Source: Streptomyces sp. AC512_CC834
GTDB taxonomy: Bacteria > Actinomycetota > Actinomycetes > Streptomycetales > Streptomycetaceae
Direction of reading: 5' to 3'
Length of the DNA: 64,000 nucleotides
Assembly: GCF_019049325.1 (NCBI RefSeq)
Contig: NZ_JAGMUO010000060.1
Span: 66,681-130,680, forward strand
The first letter of the stretch is position 1. Every line of letters starts with the position of its first letter. A program made the position numbers and the translations under genes. This document shows, in pieces, positions 33,785 through 41,990 of this stretch. Below the pieces are notes generated by a model. The model was not told the origin of the DNA. It saw nothing but the letters and a program-made list of their open reading frames with translations, and did not search any database.

Positions 33785-34945
33785 ATGACGGAGACACGGC
33801 GCGGCGCCACCGCGACGCGTCGCTCCACCGGAACGCCGGAAGGGCACGGGCCCATCGGCACGCAGCGGGACGAAGAGCCGGGAGCGCCGCCCGCCGGGCA
33901 GGGGCAGGCGGTGTCCGAAGGGCAGGAGGCGGCGGTGCTCCTGAGGGAGTCCCGGGCGTCGGTCGACCCCGAACTGCGCTCCGCCATCGCGTCGCTGCCC
34001 GACTCGATGCGCCGCGTCGCGCTCTACCACTTCGGCTGGCAGCACGCTGACGGCACGCCCGCGGCGGGAAACGCGGGCAAGGCGATCCGTCCCGCGCTGG
34101 TCCTCACGGCGGCGACCGCGCTCGGCGGGCCCGGGGCACGGGCTGCGGCCGGGCGGGCCGCGGCGGCGGTGGAGCTGGTCCACAACTTCACCCTGCTGCA
34201 CGACGACGTGATGGACCGGGACGCCACCAGGCGTCATCGGCCGACCGCGTGGACCGTGTTCGGCGACGCCGACGCGATCCTCGCCGGGGACGCCCTCCAG
34301 GCGCTCGCCCTGCGGCTGCTCGCCGCGGACCCGCACCCGGCGTCCGCGGCGGCGGCCGCCCGGCTCGCCGACTGCGTCATGGAGTTGTGCGAGGGCCAGC
34401 ACGCGGACACGGCCATGGAACGGCGCCCGCCGGGCGAGGTCACCCTCGACGAGACGCTCGCCATGGCCGAGGCCAAGACGGGCGCCCTGCTGGGGTGCGC
34501 CTGTGCCCTCGGCGCGCTGTACGCCGGTGCCGCCGTGGAGGACGTCGAGGCCCTGGACGCCTTCGGCCGTGAGGCCGGGCTGGCCTTCCAGCTCATCGAC
34601 GACGTCATCGGCATATGGGGCGACCCGCGCCACACCGGCAAGCCGGCCGGTGCGGACCTGGCCGCCCGCAAGAAGTCCCTGCCGGTGGTCGCCGCCCTCA
34701 CCTCGGGCACCCCGGCCGCCGTCGAACTCGCCGAGCTGTACGCGGCACCGTACGACGAGGACAAGGAGGACCTGGAGCACACCGCTCTGGCGGTGGAGCG
34801 GGCCGGTGGCCGGGACTGGGCGCAGGTTCAGGCGGCCGACCGGATGGCGAGAGCCATGCAGGAACTGGCCCGTGCCGTGCCCGAGCCGGAGGCGGCGGGC
34901 GGCCTGCTCGCGCTGGCCGAGTTCGTGACCCGGCGCAGCACCTGA
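33785..34945 (+). CDS. Polyprenyl diphosphate synthase, probable encapsulin cargo
   Basis: This 386-residue trans-prenyltransferase joins isopentenyl diphosphate units to an allylic primer. The first Asp-rich motif DDVMD starts at residue 140. The second reads DDVIG (272-276), with Gly for the last Asp but followed by a conserved IWGDP. The first 50 residues are a disordered Thr/Gly/Pro/Gln-rich leader not needed for catalysis, the kind that targets cargo into family 2B shells. It lies directly after the encapsulin gene, so packaging is a sound inference. ATG 33785 follows GGGGGAAGG. Chain length is not readable. Confidence 0.88.
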   Translation: MTETRRGATATRRSTGTPEGHGPIGTQRDEEPGAPPAGQGQAVSEGQEAAVLLRESRASVDPELRSAIASLPDSMRRVALYHFGWQHADGTPAAGNAGKAIRPALVLTAATALGGPGARAAAGRAAAAVELVHNFTLLHDDVMDRDATRRHRPTAWTVFGDADAILAGDALQALALRLLAADPHPASAAAAARLADCVMELCEGQHADTAMERRPPGEVTLDETLAMAEAKTGALLGCACALGALYAGAAVEDVEALDAFGREAGLAFQLIDDVIGIWGDPRHTGKPAGADLAARKKSLPVVAALTSGTPAAVELAELYAAPYDEDKEDLEHTALAVERAGGRDWAQVQAADRMARAMQELARAVPEPEAAGGLLALAEFVTRRST

Positions 34946-35148
34946 CGGCTGATGGCTGACGGCCACCGCGGCCGCGCAAGACCCCGGAGCCCGTGCAGGG
35001 CCGTACGGTACCTGACCGACGTACGGCCGCACCGCCGACGGCTCCGGTCCGGCGGGTCCCGCACTTCCCCACGGTGTGCGGGGCCCGCCCCTCGCCCTTA
35101 GGCTCAACCGCCGTACGTGTGAGCGATGTTGAGTCGAAGGGGCTGGGC

Positions 35149-35778
35149 ATGGGTGTGGTGATCCGGACGGCGGGGGAGGACGACCGGGAACGGGTCGTCC
35201 GGCTGCTGGACGAGGCCTTCCAGGACGATCCGGTGAGCAGTTGGGTCTTTCCGGGCGAGGAGTACCGCCGCCGGACCCACCACCGGCTCATGGCCGCTTT
35301 CGCCGACGCCGTGTTCGCCGACGGGTGGATCGATCTCACCGAGGACGGCGCGGCCTGCGCGCTGTGGCTGCCCGTCCCCGCGGACGAGCACGCCGACGCC
35401 GAGCCGAACGACGACGGGTCCGAGGAGGACGCCGAGGACGGCCCCGCACAGGTGCGCGAGGCCGTCGACCCGGAGAACGAGCGCGTCGAGCGGATAGCCC
35501 GGCTGACCGCCGGCATCCACCCCTCCGGCCGGGCCCACGCGTACCTGTGGATGATCGGCGTGGCCCCCGGACGGCAGGGCGAGGGGCTGGGCACCGCGCT
35601 GATCGGGAGCGTCCTCGACCGCTGCGACCGCGAAGGGCTGCCCGCTTACCTGGAGGCGAGCAGTGCCCGCGGCAGGGTGCTGTACGAACGCCTCGGCTTC
35701 GAGTTCACCGGCCGGGCGCTGGACCTGCCGGACGGCCCCCGGATGTGGCCGATGTGGCGCGAGCCGCGGACTCGGTAA
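35149..35778 (+). CDS. GNAT-family acetyltransferase
   Basis: This 209-residue protein has the acetyl-CoA loop VAPGRQGEGLGTALI and the YERLGFEF end of the fold. A very acidic insertion (about residues 80-105) separates the halves. ATG 35149 follows GAAGGGG; the frame upstream to 34993 is not used. It follows the encapsulin pair by 203 bp and shows no clear link to it. Confidence 0.85.
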   Translation: MGVVIRTAGEDDRERVVRLLDEAFQDDPVSSWVFPGEEYRRRTHHRLMAAFADAVFADGWIDLTEDGAACALWLPVPADEHADAEPNDDGSEEDAEDGPAQVREAVDPENERVERIARLTAGIHPSGRAHAYLWMIGVAPGRQGEGLGTALIGSVLDRCDREGLPAYLEASSARGRVLYERLGFEFTGRALDLPDGPRMWPMWREPRTR

Positions 35779-35850
35779 TCGATGTCCGAACAACTACACG
35801 TGGAGTACTGTGGATGTAGTGGTCAAGAGGTCAAGACGAAGGAGACCGGC

Positions 35851-36435
35851 TTGCGCAAACTCACGTACTTCATCGCCTGCTCGATCGACGGCTTCATCGG
35901 CGGCCCGGACGGCGACGCGTCGTTCATGGTCCCGTTCGTCGACGACGAGTTCTTCGGGTTCCTGAAGTCGGAGTATCCGGAGACGCTGCCGACGCACGGC
36001 CGTCGGCCGCTGGGCATCGACGATCTGCCGAACAGGCGGTTCGACACGATCGTTCAGGGCCGGGCCAGCTACGACCTGGCGCTCAAGGAGGGCATCACCA
36101 GCCCCTACGCACACCTGCGCGAGTACGTCGCCTCGCGCACGCTCACCACGTCGCCCGATCCGAACGTCGAGATCATCTCGACGGACCTGGTCGGCAGGGT
36201 CCGCGAGCTGAAGGCCGAGGGCAGCGCCCTCGGCATCTATCTGTGCGGTGGAGCGGCCGTCGCAGGCGAGCTGGTCGACGAGGTCGACGAGCTGGTCGTC
36301 AAGACCTACCCGGTGATCCTCGGGACCGGCATGCCCATGTTCCGTTCCGGCTTCGAGGTCTCCGAGTTCGTGCCGGACTCGGTGCGTACCTTCGGCAACG
36401 GTGTCGTGGTGCGGACGTACCACAGGAAGCGCTGA
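35851..36435 (+). CDS. RibD C-terminal/dihydrofolate reductase-like protein
   Basis: This 194-residue protein begins with the reductase-type strand LTYFIACSIDGFIG, includes YLCGGAAVAGELVD (nucleotide-binding GG) and ends with a TYPVILGTGMPMF segment, typical of the YyaP/YwjB-like branch of RibD_C proteins. These are presumed NADPH-dependent reductases of unknown substrate. The start is TTG 35851, supported by AAGGAG at 6 nt; the longer frame from ATG 35782 lacks a ribosome site. ACTACA...TGTAGT arms (about 35793-35820) upstream may be an operator. Confidence 0.82.
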   Translation: MRKLTYFIACSIDGFIGGPDGDASFMVPFVDDEFFGFLKSEYPETLPTHGRRPLGIDDLPNRRFDTIVQGRASYDLALKEGITSPYAHLREYVASRTLTTSPDPNVEIISTDLVGRVRELKAEGSALGIYLCGGAAVAGELVDEVDELVVKTYPVILGTGMPMFRSGFEVSEFVPDSVRTFGNGVVVRTYHRKR

Positions 36436-36461
36436 GCGGTCGGCCGTTCTAACCTGGAGGT

Positions 36462-36683
36462 ATGGACAGCGACACGTACGCCTGTCCCGTTTGCGGACAG
36501 CCAGTCGAATCGGTCGTCCGGCGCCACAAGACGCTGGGCGCGTGGGTCCCGACATGGGTGCCCGGCCCGTGCCGCAACCCGAAGTGCGGGGAAGGCCCCG
36601 AGCAGGACGCCCGGGGCGCCGACCCCGAGGCGCGGCCCAGGACCGCGGAACCCTCCCCGGAGACGGTCACGGACCACCCCTGA
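36462..36683 (+). CDS. Small zinc-ribbon protein
   Basis: This 73-residue protein has two Cys pairs, YACPVCGQP (Cys8, Cys11) and PCRNPKCGE, spaced like a zinc ribbon, and a disordered acidic/Pro tail. The ATG follows ACCTGGAGG. It is 26 bp after the reductase-like gene and may share its transcript. Function unknown. Confidence 0.72.
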   Translation: MDSDTYACPVCGQPVESVVRRHKTLGAWVPTWVPGPCRNPKCGEGPEQDARGADPEARPRTAEPSPETVTDHP

Positions 36684-36694
36684 CCACGACAACG

Positions 36695-36734
36695 CCGAAG
36701 GGGCCCGGCCAGGGTGGCGGCCGGGCCCCTTCGG
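36695..36734. terminator. Bidirectional hairpin between the zinc-ribbon gene and sodN
   Basis: CCGAAGGGGCCCGGCC (36695-36710) and GGCCGGGCCCCTTCGG (36719-36734) are perfect 16-bp arms with an 8-nt loop between convergent genes. Confidence 0.9.
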
Positions 36735-36790
36735 GCTGTCCTGCGGCCTGCGATGGTGCACCGATCGCGGGCCTGAACGCTGACGGGTCG

Positions 36791-37186
36791 TCAGGCCTTC
36801 TTCGTCTCCCAGAAGATCTTGTCGATCTGGGCGATGTAGTCCAGGGCCTTCTGGCCGGTCGCCGGGTCCTTCGAGCCCTTGGCGGTCGACAGAGCCTTGA
36901 GGGTGTCGTTGACCAACTGGTGCAGCTCCGGGTACTTCTCGAAGTGCGGGGGCTTGAAGTAGTCGCTCCACAGCACGGAGACGTGGTGCTTCGCGAGCTC
37001 GGCGCGCTGCTCCTTGATGACCGTGGCACGCGTCTGGAAGTGCGGGTCGTCGTTGCCGGCCATCTTCTCCTGGACGGCCTTCACCGACTCCGCCTCGATG
37101 CGGGCCTGGGCCGGGTCGTACACGCCGCAGGGCAGGTCGCAGTGGGCGCTGACCGTGACCTTGGGGGCAAACAGGCGGGAAAGCAT
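36791..37186 (-). CDS. sodN: Nickel superoxide dismutase
   Basis: SodN converts superoxide to oxygen and peroxide at a Ni centre in the cytosol. The 131-residue precursor has a 14-residue leader (MLSRLFAPKVTVSA) removed to expose His15, followed by the nickel hook HCDLPCGVYDP, whose His1, Cys2 and Cys6 (mature numbering) bind Ni. The dedicated protease gene sodX lies just upstream on the other strand. In S. coelicolor sodN is induced by nickel; no Nur box is obvious in this 145-bp gap. CAGGGGG/CTCCCTG bases at about 37216-37240 could pair in the leader. Confidence 0.97.
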   Translation of the reverse strand: MLSRLFAPKVTVSAHCDLPCGVYDPAQARIEAESVKAVQEKMAGNDDPHFQTRATVIKEQRAELAKHHVSVLWSDYFKPPHFEKYPELHQLVNDTLKALSTAKGSKDPATGQKALDYIAQIDKIFWETKKA

Positions 37187-37331
37187 GAAGCGTTCCTTCC
37201 TCGTGATCGTCTTCTCAGGGGGGACATTACTCCCTGGGAGACCCGATTTCGCGAGTGCCCCCGTGGGCTTAGGACAAAAGTCCGGGGTGAGACTGAGACT
37301 GGTGGAGGAAAGACCGGGGAGGTGCCGGGTG

Positions 37332-37769
37332 ATGCCGGAGCAACTGTCGCAGGAGACCGAGCGCGCCAGAGGGGCGCTGCCCTTCGGGCCGGCCGAGGTG
37401 ACCGGCCCGTCGATGGTGCCCACGTTGCACCACGGGGACGTGCTGCTCGTGCACTGGGGGGCGCGGGTCCGGCCGGGTGACGTGGTCGTGCTGCGGCATC
37501 CCTTCCAGCAGGACCTGCTCGTGGTCAAGCGGGCGGCCGAACGGCGCGGGGCCGGCTGGTGGGTGCTCGGGGACAACGCGTTCGCGGGCGGGGACAGCAC
37601 CGACTACGGGGTCGTGCCGCAGGACCTCGTGCTCGGCAGGGTGCGGCTGCGGTACCGGCCGCCGCGGGCGGGTCAGCGCTCGCCGTTCGCCGTGGTCCGC
37701 TGGGTGCTGTCGGCGGTCAGGCCGGTGCCGGCCGACCGGTCCGCCTCCAGGCGCTTGCGGGCGCGGTAG
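37332..37769 (+). CDS. sodX: SodX, nickel-SOD maturation protease (signal peptidase-like)
   Basis: This 145-residue S26/S24-like serine protease has the catalytic Ser27 in GPSMVPTL and the general base Lys66 in LLVVKR. It trims the SodN leader so that nickel can bind. It lacks a membrane anchor, unlike leader peptidases, fitting a cytosolic substrate. It is divergent from sodN. Its last 97 bp overlap the 3' end of the convergent CGNR gene. ATG 37332 follows GGGGAGG-type bases. Confidence 0.9.
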   Translation: MPEQLSQETERARGALPFGPAEVTGPSMVPTLHHGDVLLVHWGARVRPGDVVVLRHPFQQDLLVVKRAAERRGAGWWVLGDNAFAGGDSTDYGVVPQDLVLGRVRLRYRPPRAGQRSPFAVVRWVLSAVRPVPADRSASRRLRAR

Positions 37770-38302
37770 GCCGCCACGTTGGCGCGGGTGGCGCAGCGGT
37801 CGGAGCAGTAGCGCCGGGAGCGGTTGGTGGAGGTGTCCAGGTAGGCGTTGCGGCAGGGGGCCGCCTCGCACAGACCCAGCCGGTCCACGCCGTACTCGGT
37901 GAGGTGGAAGGCCAGGCCCATCGCCGCGATGGCCGCGAATCCGGCGGTCGCGTTGGACGGGTGGTCCGCCAGGTGCATGTGCCACAGCGGGCTGCCGTCG
38001 TCGGCGCGGTGGTCGTGGCCGGAGATCTGCGGGCTCACCGGGAACTCCAGGAGCAGCGAGTTCAGCAGGTCCACGGCCAGGGTCTCGTCGCCTCCGTCGG
38101 CCGCCTCGAAGACCGAGCGCAGCCGTCCCCGGACCGAGCGGAACCGCGTCACGTCGGTGTCGGTCGCGCGCCGGGCCGCCGACTGGTTGGCGCCGAAGAG
38201 CTCACGGACGGCCTCCACCGAGGTCAGGGAGTCCTGCCCCCGGGCCGGTTCCTCGGTGTTGACGAGACGCACGGCGTAATCCGAGTAATAGGCCAGTTCC
38301 AC
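37673..38302 (-). CDS. ABATE/CGNR zinc-finger putative regulator
   Basis: This 209-residue protein has an N-terminal ABATE domain (stress-response-like helices, LAYYSDYAVRLVNTEEP) and a C-terminal CGNR-type zinc finger with Cys at LGLCEAAPCRNAYLD and RYCSDRCATR, followed by a basic helix. The family is predicted to be DNA-binding regulators. The start is a GTG. Tail residues after about 185 overlap sodX on the other strand. Confidence 0.88.
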   Translation of the reverse strand: MELAYYSDYAVRLVNTEEPARGQDSLTSVEAVRELFGANQSAARRATDTDVTRFRSVRGRLRSVFEAADGGDETLAVDLLNSLLLEFPVSPQISGHDHRADDGSPLWHMHLADHPSNATAGFAAIAAMGLAFHLTEYGVDRLGLCEAAPCRNAYLDTSTNRSRRYCSDRCATRANVAAYRARKRLEADRSAGTGLTADSTQRTTANGER

Positions 38303-38400
38303 TTGTAGTCCTTACGAAGGGGCTCTAGGGTCGTGCCTGCGGTCAGTAATGGCTGATCGTGCTTCTAGGGTATTACGTCACGCAGGCACGGAGGGACCCG

Positions 38401-39195
38401 ATGACGGACGCGGACACCACCACCACGACTACCACCACTACCACCACGCCCGGTGCCGACTGGCAGGCGTGGCAGCAGAGCTGGGACCGGCAGCAGGAGT
38501 GGTACATGCCGGACCGCGAGGACCGTTTCCGGATCATGCTCGACATGGTCGAGGCACTCGTCGGCCCCGCACCGCGCGTGCTCGACCTGGCCTGCGGCAC
38601 CGGCACCATCTCGGCCCGGCTGCTCGCCCGGTTCCCGGAGGCCACCAGCACGGGCGTGGACCTCGACCCCGCGCTCCTCGCCATCGCCGAGGGCACCTTC
38701 GCGGGCGACGAGCGGGTCTCCTTCGTCACCGCCGACCTCAAGGACCCCGACTGGCCGGCGAAGCTGCCGTACGACTCGTACGACGCCGTCCTGACCGCCA
38801 CGGCCCTGCACTGGTTCCACGCCGAACCCCTCGCGGATCTCTACGGTCGGGTCGCGGGGCTGGTCCGCGACGGTGGTGTCTTCATGAACGCGGACCACAT
38901 GATCGACGACACGACGCCCCGGATCAACGCGGCGGAGCGCGCGCAACGGCACGCGCGGATGGACGCCGCCAGGGGCGAGGGCGCGCTCGACTGGTCCGAG
39001 TGGTGGCAGCTCGCCGCCAAGGACCCCGTGCTCGCCGGGCCCACCGCCCGCCGCTTCGAGATCTACGGCGAGCACGCCGACGGTGAGATGCCCTCGGCGG
39101 CGTGGCACGCGCGCGTGCTGCGCGAGAAGGGCTTCGGCGAGGCGCGGCCGGTGTGGTGCTCGCCGTCGGACACGTTGCTGCTCGCACTGAAGTAG
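38401..39195 (+). CDS. SAM-dependent methyltransferase
   Basis: This 264-residue class I methyltransferase has motif I VLDLACGTGTISARLL, an acidic end of strand 2 (GVDLDP), and the post-motif ALHWFHAE. Substrate unknown. The ATG follows GGAGGGACC-type bases. Residues 6-16 are eleven threonines in a row, encoded by an ACC/ACT/ACG simple repeat (38416-38448) that could slip during replication in multiples of three. A very long perfect hairpin follows. Confidence 0.88.
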   Translation: MTDADTTTTTTTTTTTPGADWQAWQQSWDRQQEWYMPDREDRFRIMLDMVEALVGPAPRVLDLACGTGTISARLLARFPEATSTGVDLDPALLAIAEGTFAGDERVSFVTADLKDPDWPAKLPYDSYDAVLTATALHWFHAEPLADLYGRVAGLVRDGGVFMNADHMIDDTTPRINAAERAQRHARMDAARGEGALDWSEWWQLAAKDPVLAGPTARRFEIYGEHADGEMPSAAWHARVLREKGFGEARPVWCSPSDTLLLALK

Positions 39196-39198
39196 GCG

Positions 39199-39247
39199 AA
39201 CGCCGAGGGGGGTGGTGCGGGAATCCCGCACCACCCCCCTCGGCGTT
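39199..39247. terminator. 24-bp perfect hairpin after the methyltransferase
   Basis: Arms 39199-39222 and 39224-39247 are perfect complements around a single A, so the real loop must melt a few pairs. It lies between convergent genes and should stop both transcripts. Confidence 0.92.
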
Positions 39248-39266
39248 TCGTACCGTCAGGGCGCCG

Positions 39267-39299
39267 TCAGAGCACCTTCAGAGCACCTTCAGAGCACCT
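39267..39299. repeat. Three tandem 11-bp units over the ABC ATPase stop
   Basis: TCAGAGCACCT occurs three times in a row (39267, 39278, 39289). Each unit gives a TGA on the minus strand; the unit at 39289 supplies the ATPase stop. It looks like a replication-slippage expansion of the gene's last codons. Confidence 0.88.
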
Positions 39300-40050
39300 T
39301 GGACAGGAACGCCTTCGTCCGTTCGTGCTGCGGGTCGGTCAGGACGTCGCGCGGCCTGCCCGACTCGACGACCGCGCCGTCGTCCATGAAGACCAGGCTG
39401 TCGCCGACCTCGCGGGCGAAGCCCATCTCGTGGGTGACGACGACCATCGTCATGCCGGACTCGGCGAGGTCGCGCATGACGTCGAGGACGTCGCCGACCA
39501 GCTCCGGGTCCAGCGCCGAGGTCGGCTCGTCGAACAGCATCAGCTTCGGGTCCATCGCCAGGGCCCGCGCGATCGCGACCCGCTGCTGCTGGCCGCCGGA
39601 GAGCTGCGAGGGGTAGTTGACGGCCTTGTCGCCCAGGCCCACGCGCTCCATGAGCCCGCGTGCCCGGTCCCTGGACTGGGCCCTGCTCATGCCCTTGACC
39701 TGGATCGGCGCCTCCATGACGTTCTCCAGCGCGGTCATGTGCGGGAACAGGTTGAAGCGCTGGAAGACCATGCCGATGTCCCGGCGCTTGACGGCGACCT
39801 CGCTGTCCTTCAGCTCGTAGAGCTTGTCACCCTTCTGGCGGTAGCCGACCAGCTCGCCGTCGACGTAGAGCCGCCCGGCGTTGATCTTCTCCAGGTGGTT
39901 GATGCAGCGCAGGAAGGTCGACTTGCCGGAGCCCGAGGGGCCGATGAGGCAGAACACCTCGCCGGACTTCACCTCCAGGTCGATGCCCTTGAGCACCTCC
40001 AAGGGACCGAAGGACTTGTGGACGCCCTCGGCCTTGACCATGGCGGTCAT
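39289..40050 (-). CDS. Polar amino acid ABC transporter ATPase
   Basis: This 253-residue ATPase shows Walker A GPSGSGKST, signature LSGGQQQRVAIARAL, Walker B LMLFDEPTSALDP and the switch His in VVVTHEMGFA. Motif detail (KSFG, CINHLE) places it with glutamate/glutamine/polar amino acid importers. The ATG overlaps the permease stop (ATGA). It is the last gene of a three-gene operon read leftward. Confidence 0.93.
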   Translation of the reverse strand: MTAMVKAEGVHKSFGPLEVLKGIDLEVKSGEVFCLIGPSGSGKSTFLRCINHLEKINAGRLYVDGELVGYRQKGDKLYELKDSEVAVKRRDIGMVFQRFNLFPHMTALENVMEAPIQVKGMSRAQSRDRARGLMERVGLGDKAVNYPSQLSGGQQQRVAIARALAMDPKLMLFDEPTSALDPELVGDVLDVMRDLAESGMTMVVVTHEMGFAREVGDSLVFMDDGAVVESGRPRDVLTDPQHERTKAFLSKVL

Positions 40051-40997
40051 GCGGCACCTCCTGTCGTGCGGGAGCGGTTCGACAGGGACAGCAGGTTCGC
40101 CCTGATCTTCTGCATCGGAGTCGCCGGCAGGCTGCGGCTGGAGCCGCGCGCGTAGTAACGCTCCAGGTAGTACTGCCCCACGCTGAAGAGCGAGGTCAGC
40201 AGCAGGTACCAGGCCGCCGCCAGGAACAGCATCTCGGCCGGGGCGCCGGAGGTCTGGCCGATGTTCTGGGCGACCCGGAACAACTCGGCGTACTGGACGA
40301 CCGACACCAGCGAGGTCGTCTTCAGCATGTTGATGACCTCGTTGCCCGTCGGCGGCACGATCACGCGCATCGCCTGCGGAACCACGATCCGGCGCAGCGT
40401 CTTGGCGTGGCTCATGCCGAGCGCGTGCGCCGCCTCGGTCTGGCCCTCGTCGACCGCGAGCAGACCGGCACGGCAGATCTCCGCCATGTACGCGGCCTCG
40501 TTCAGACCCAGACCCAGCAGCGCCGTCAGGAACGGCGTCATGAAGTCCGACCACTCGTCGCGGTAGAACGGGCCGAGGTTGATGTACTCGAAGACCAGGC
40601 CGAGGTTGAACCAGACGACAAGCTGCACCAGGACGGGCGTGCCGCGGAAGAACCAGATGTAGAACCACGAGATGGACGAGGTCACCGGGTTCTTCGACAG
40701 CCGCATCACGGCGAGCAGGATGCCGCCGACGACGCCGATCAGCATCGCCAGGACGGTGATCAGGAGCGTCTTGCCCATGCCCGTCAGAATGCGGTCGTCG
40801 AAGAAGTAGTCCGGGATCGCACCCCAGTTGATCTTGCCCTGGGAGAACGCGTAGACGACCGTGGCCAGCAGCGCGATCGCGACGACCGCGGAGACGTACC
40901 GTCCGTAGTGCCGGACCGGGATGGCCTTGATGGCCTCCGGCCCGGCCGGCGGGGTGCCGTCGGGGCCGCCCGTCGTCTTGTCTATGTCAACAGTCAC
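40047..40997 (-). CDS. Polar amino acid ABC transporter permease (HisM/GlnP type)
   Basis: This 316-residue permease has a cytosolic N-terminus of about 30 residues and five to six membrane segments. The EAA loop is present (EAAHALGMSHAKTLRRIVVPQAM). RGTPVLVQLVVWF is typical of the HisMQ family. A single permease suggests a homodimer. It is 30 bp downstream of the binding-protein gene. Confidence 0.92.
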   Translation of the reverse strand: MTVDIDKTTGGPDGTPPAGPEAIKAIPVRHYGRYVSAVVAIALLATVVYAFSQGKINWGAIPDYFFDDRILTGMGKTLLITVLAMLIGVVGGILLAVMRLSKNPVTSSISWFYIWFFRGTPVLVQLVVWFNLGLVFEYINLGPFYRDEWSDFMTPFLTALLGLGLNEAAYMAEICRAGLLAVDEGQTEAAHALGMSHAKTLRRIVVPQAMRVIVPPTGNEVINMLKTTSLVSVVQYAELFRVAQNIGQTSGAPAEMLFLAAAWYLLLTSLFSVGQYYLERYYARGSSRSLPATPMQKIRANLLSLSNRSRTTGGAA

Positions 40998-41027
40998 GGA
41001 TGTTGCCTTTCAGTGCCCGCCGCGCGG

Positions 41028-41990
41028 TCACTTGCCGCCGTTGATGGTGGCCTCCGTGACGGCGCCTTCCGCCACGCCCCACTTCTCCATGATCTTCTTG
41101 TACTCGCCGTTCGCGATCACCGCGTCCACCGCCGCCTTCAGGGCGTCCCGCAGTTGCGTGTTGTCCTTGGCGACCGCGATGCCGTACGGGGCGGCCTCGA
41201 CCTGCTCGCCGACGATCTGGAAGTCCTTGCCGCCGCCGGAGGTCTTCACCGCGTACGCCGCGACCGGGAAGTCGGAGGAACCGGCGTCCGCGCCGCCCGC
41301 GCGCAGGCGGGTCTGGGCCTGCTGGTCGTTGTCGAAGGCCTCCATGGAGATCTTCTTGCCGGCCGGACACTTCTCGTTCTCGGCCTTGGCGAGGTCTTCG
41401 GAGACCGTGCCGCGCTGGAGCACGAGCTTCTTGCCGCAGAGGTCCTTCCAGGTCTTGATGCCCTGGTCGTCACCCTTCTTGGTGTAGATCGAGACACCGG
41501 CGGTGAAGTAGTCGACGAAGTCGACGCCCTGGCCGACCTTCTTGCCGGTGTCGGCGTCGATGCCCTCCTGGCGGTTCTTCGTGTCGGTCATCGCGGACAT
41601 GGCGATGTCGTACCGCTTGGAGCGCAGACCGGTGATCAGGGTGTCGAAGGTGCCGTTCTCGAACTCGAACGTCACGCCGAGCTGCTTGCCCAGCGCGTCC
41701 GCGAGGTCGGGGTCGATGCCGACCGTCTTGCCGGACTTGTCCTTGAACTCGACCGGGGCGTACGCGATGTCGGAGCCGACCTTGATGGTGCCCCTGTCGC
41801 GGATGGACTGCGGCAGCTTGTCGGCCAGCGGAGCACCGCTCGAGGACTGGTTGTCGCTGCTGCCGGAGTCGCTGCCCTCGGTCTGGTCGCCGCATCCGGT
41901 GAGCAGCAGGGCGCCTGCGACCGCGATCGCACCGACCGCTGCTAGCCGGGAGTGCGCGGCGGTCGTACGACGGGTGGAGCTTGCGGTCAT
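41028..41990 (-). CDS. Amino acid-binding lipoprotein (family 3)
   Basis: This 320-residue protein begins with a lipoprotein signal (RRTT start, hydrophobic core, lipobox LLTGC at about 29-33). A Ser/Asp-rich linker leads to a family 3 solute-binding fold (IKVGSDIAYAPVEFKD, GIDPDLADALGKQLG, YDIAMSAMTDTKNRQEG). Such proteins bind polar amino acids, often glutamate or glutamine; the ligand is not resolved. It is the first gene of the operon; the promoter lies in the large gap to malic enzyme. Confidence 0.92.
   Translation of the reverse strand: MTASSTRRTTAAHSRLAAVGAIAVAGALLLTGCGDQTEGSDSGSSDNQSSSGAPLADKLPQSIRDRGTIKVGSDIAYAPVEFKDKSGKTVGIDPDLADALGKQLGVTFEFENGTFDTLITGLRSKRYDIAMSAMTDTKNRQEGIDADTGKKVGQGVDFVDYFTAGVSIYTKKGDDQGIKTWKDLCGKKLVLQRGTVSEDLAKAENEKCPAGKKISMEAFDNDQQAQTRLRAGGADAGSSDFPVAAYAVKTSGGGKDFQIVGEQVEAAPYGIAVAKDNTQLRDALKAAVDAVIANGEYKKIMEKWGVAEGAVTEATINGGK

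Noticed and set aside
31360..33987. 875-codon open frame on the minus strand
   Set aside because: It is antisense to the encapsulin gene and joins the amidase frame only by chance; no ribosome site or domain in the extra part.
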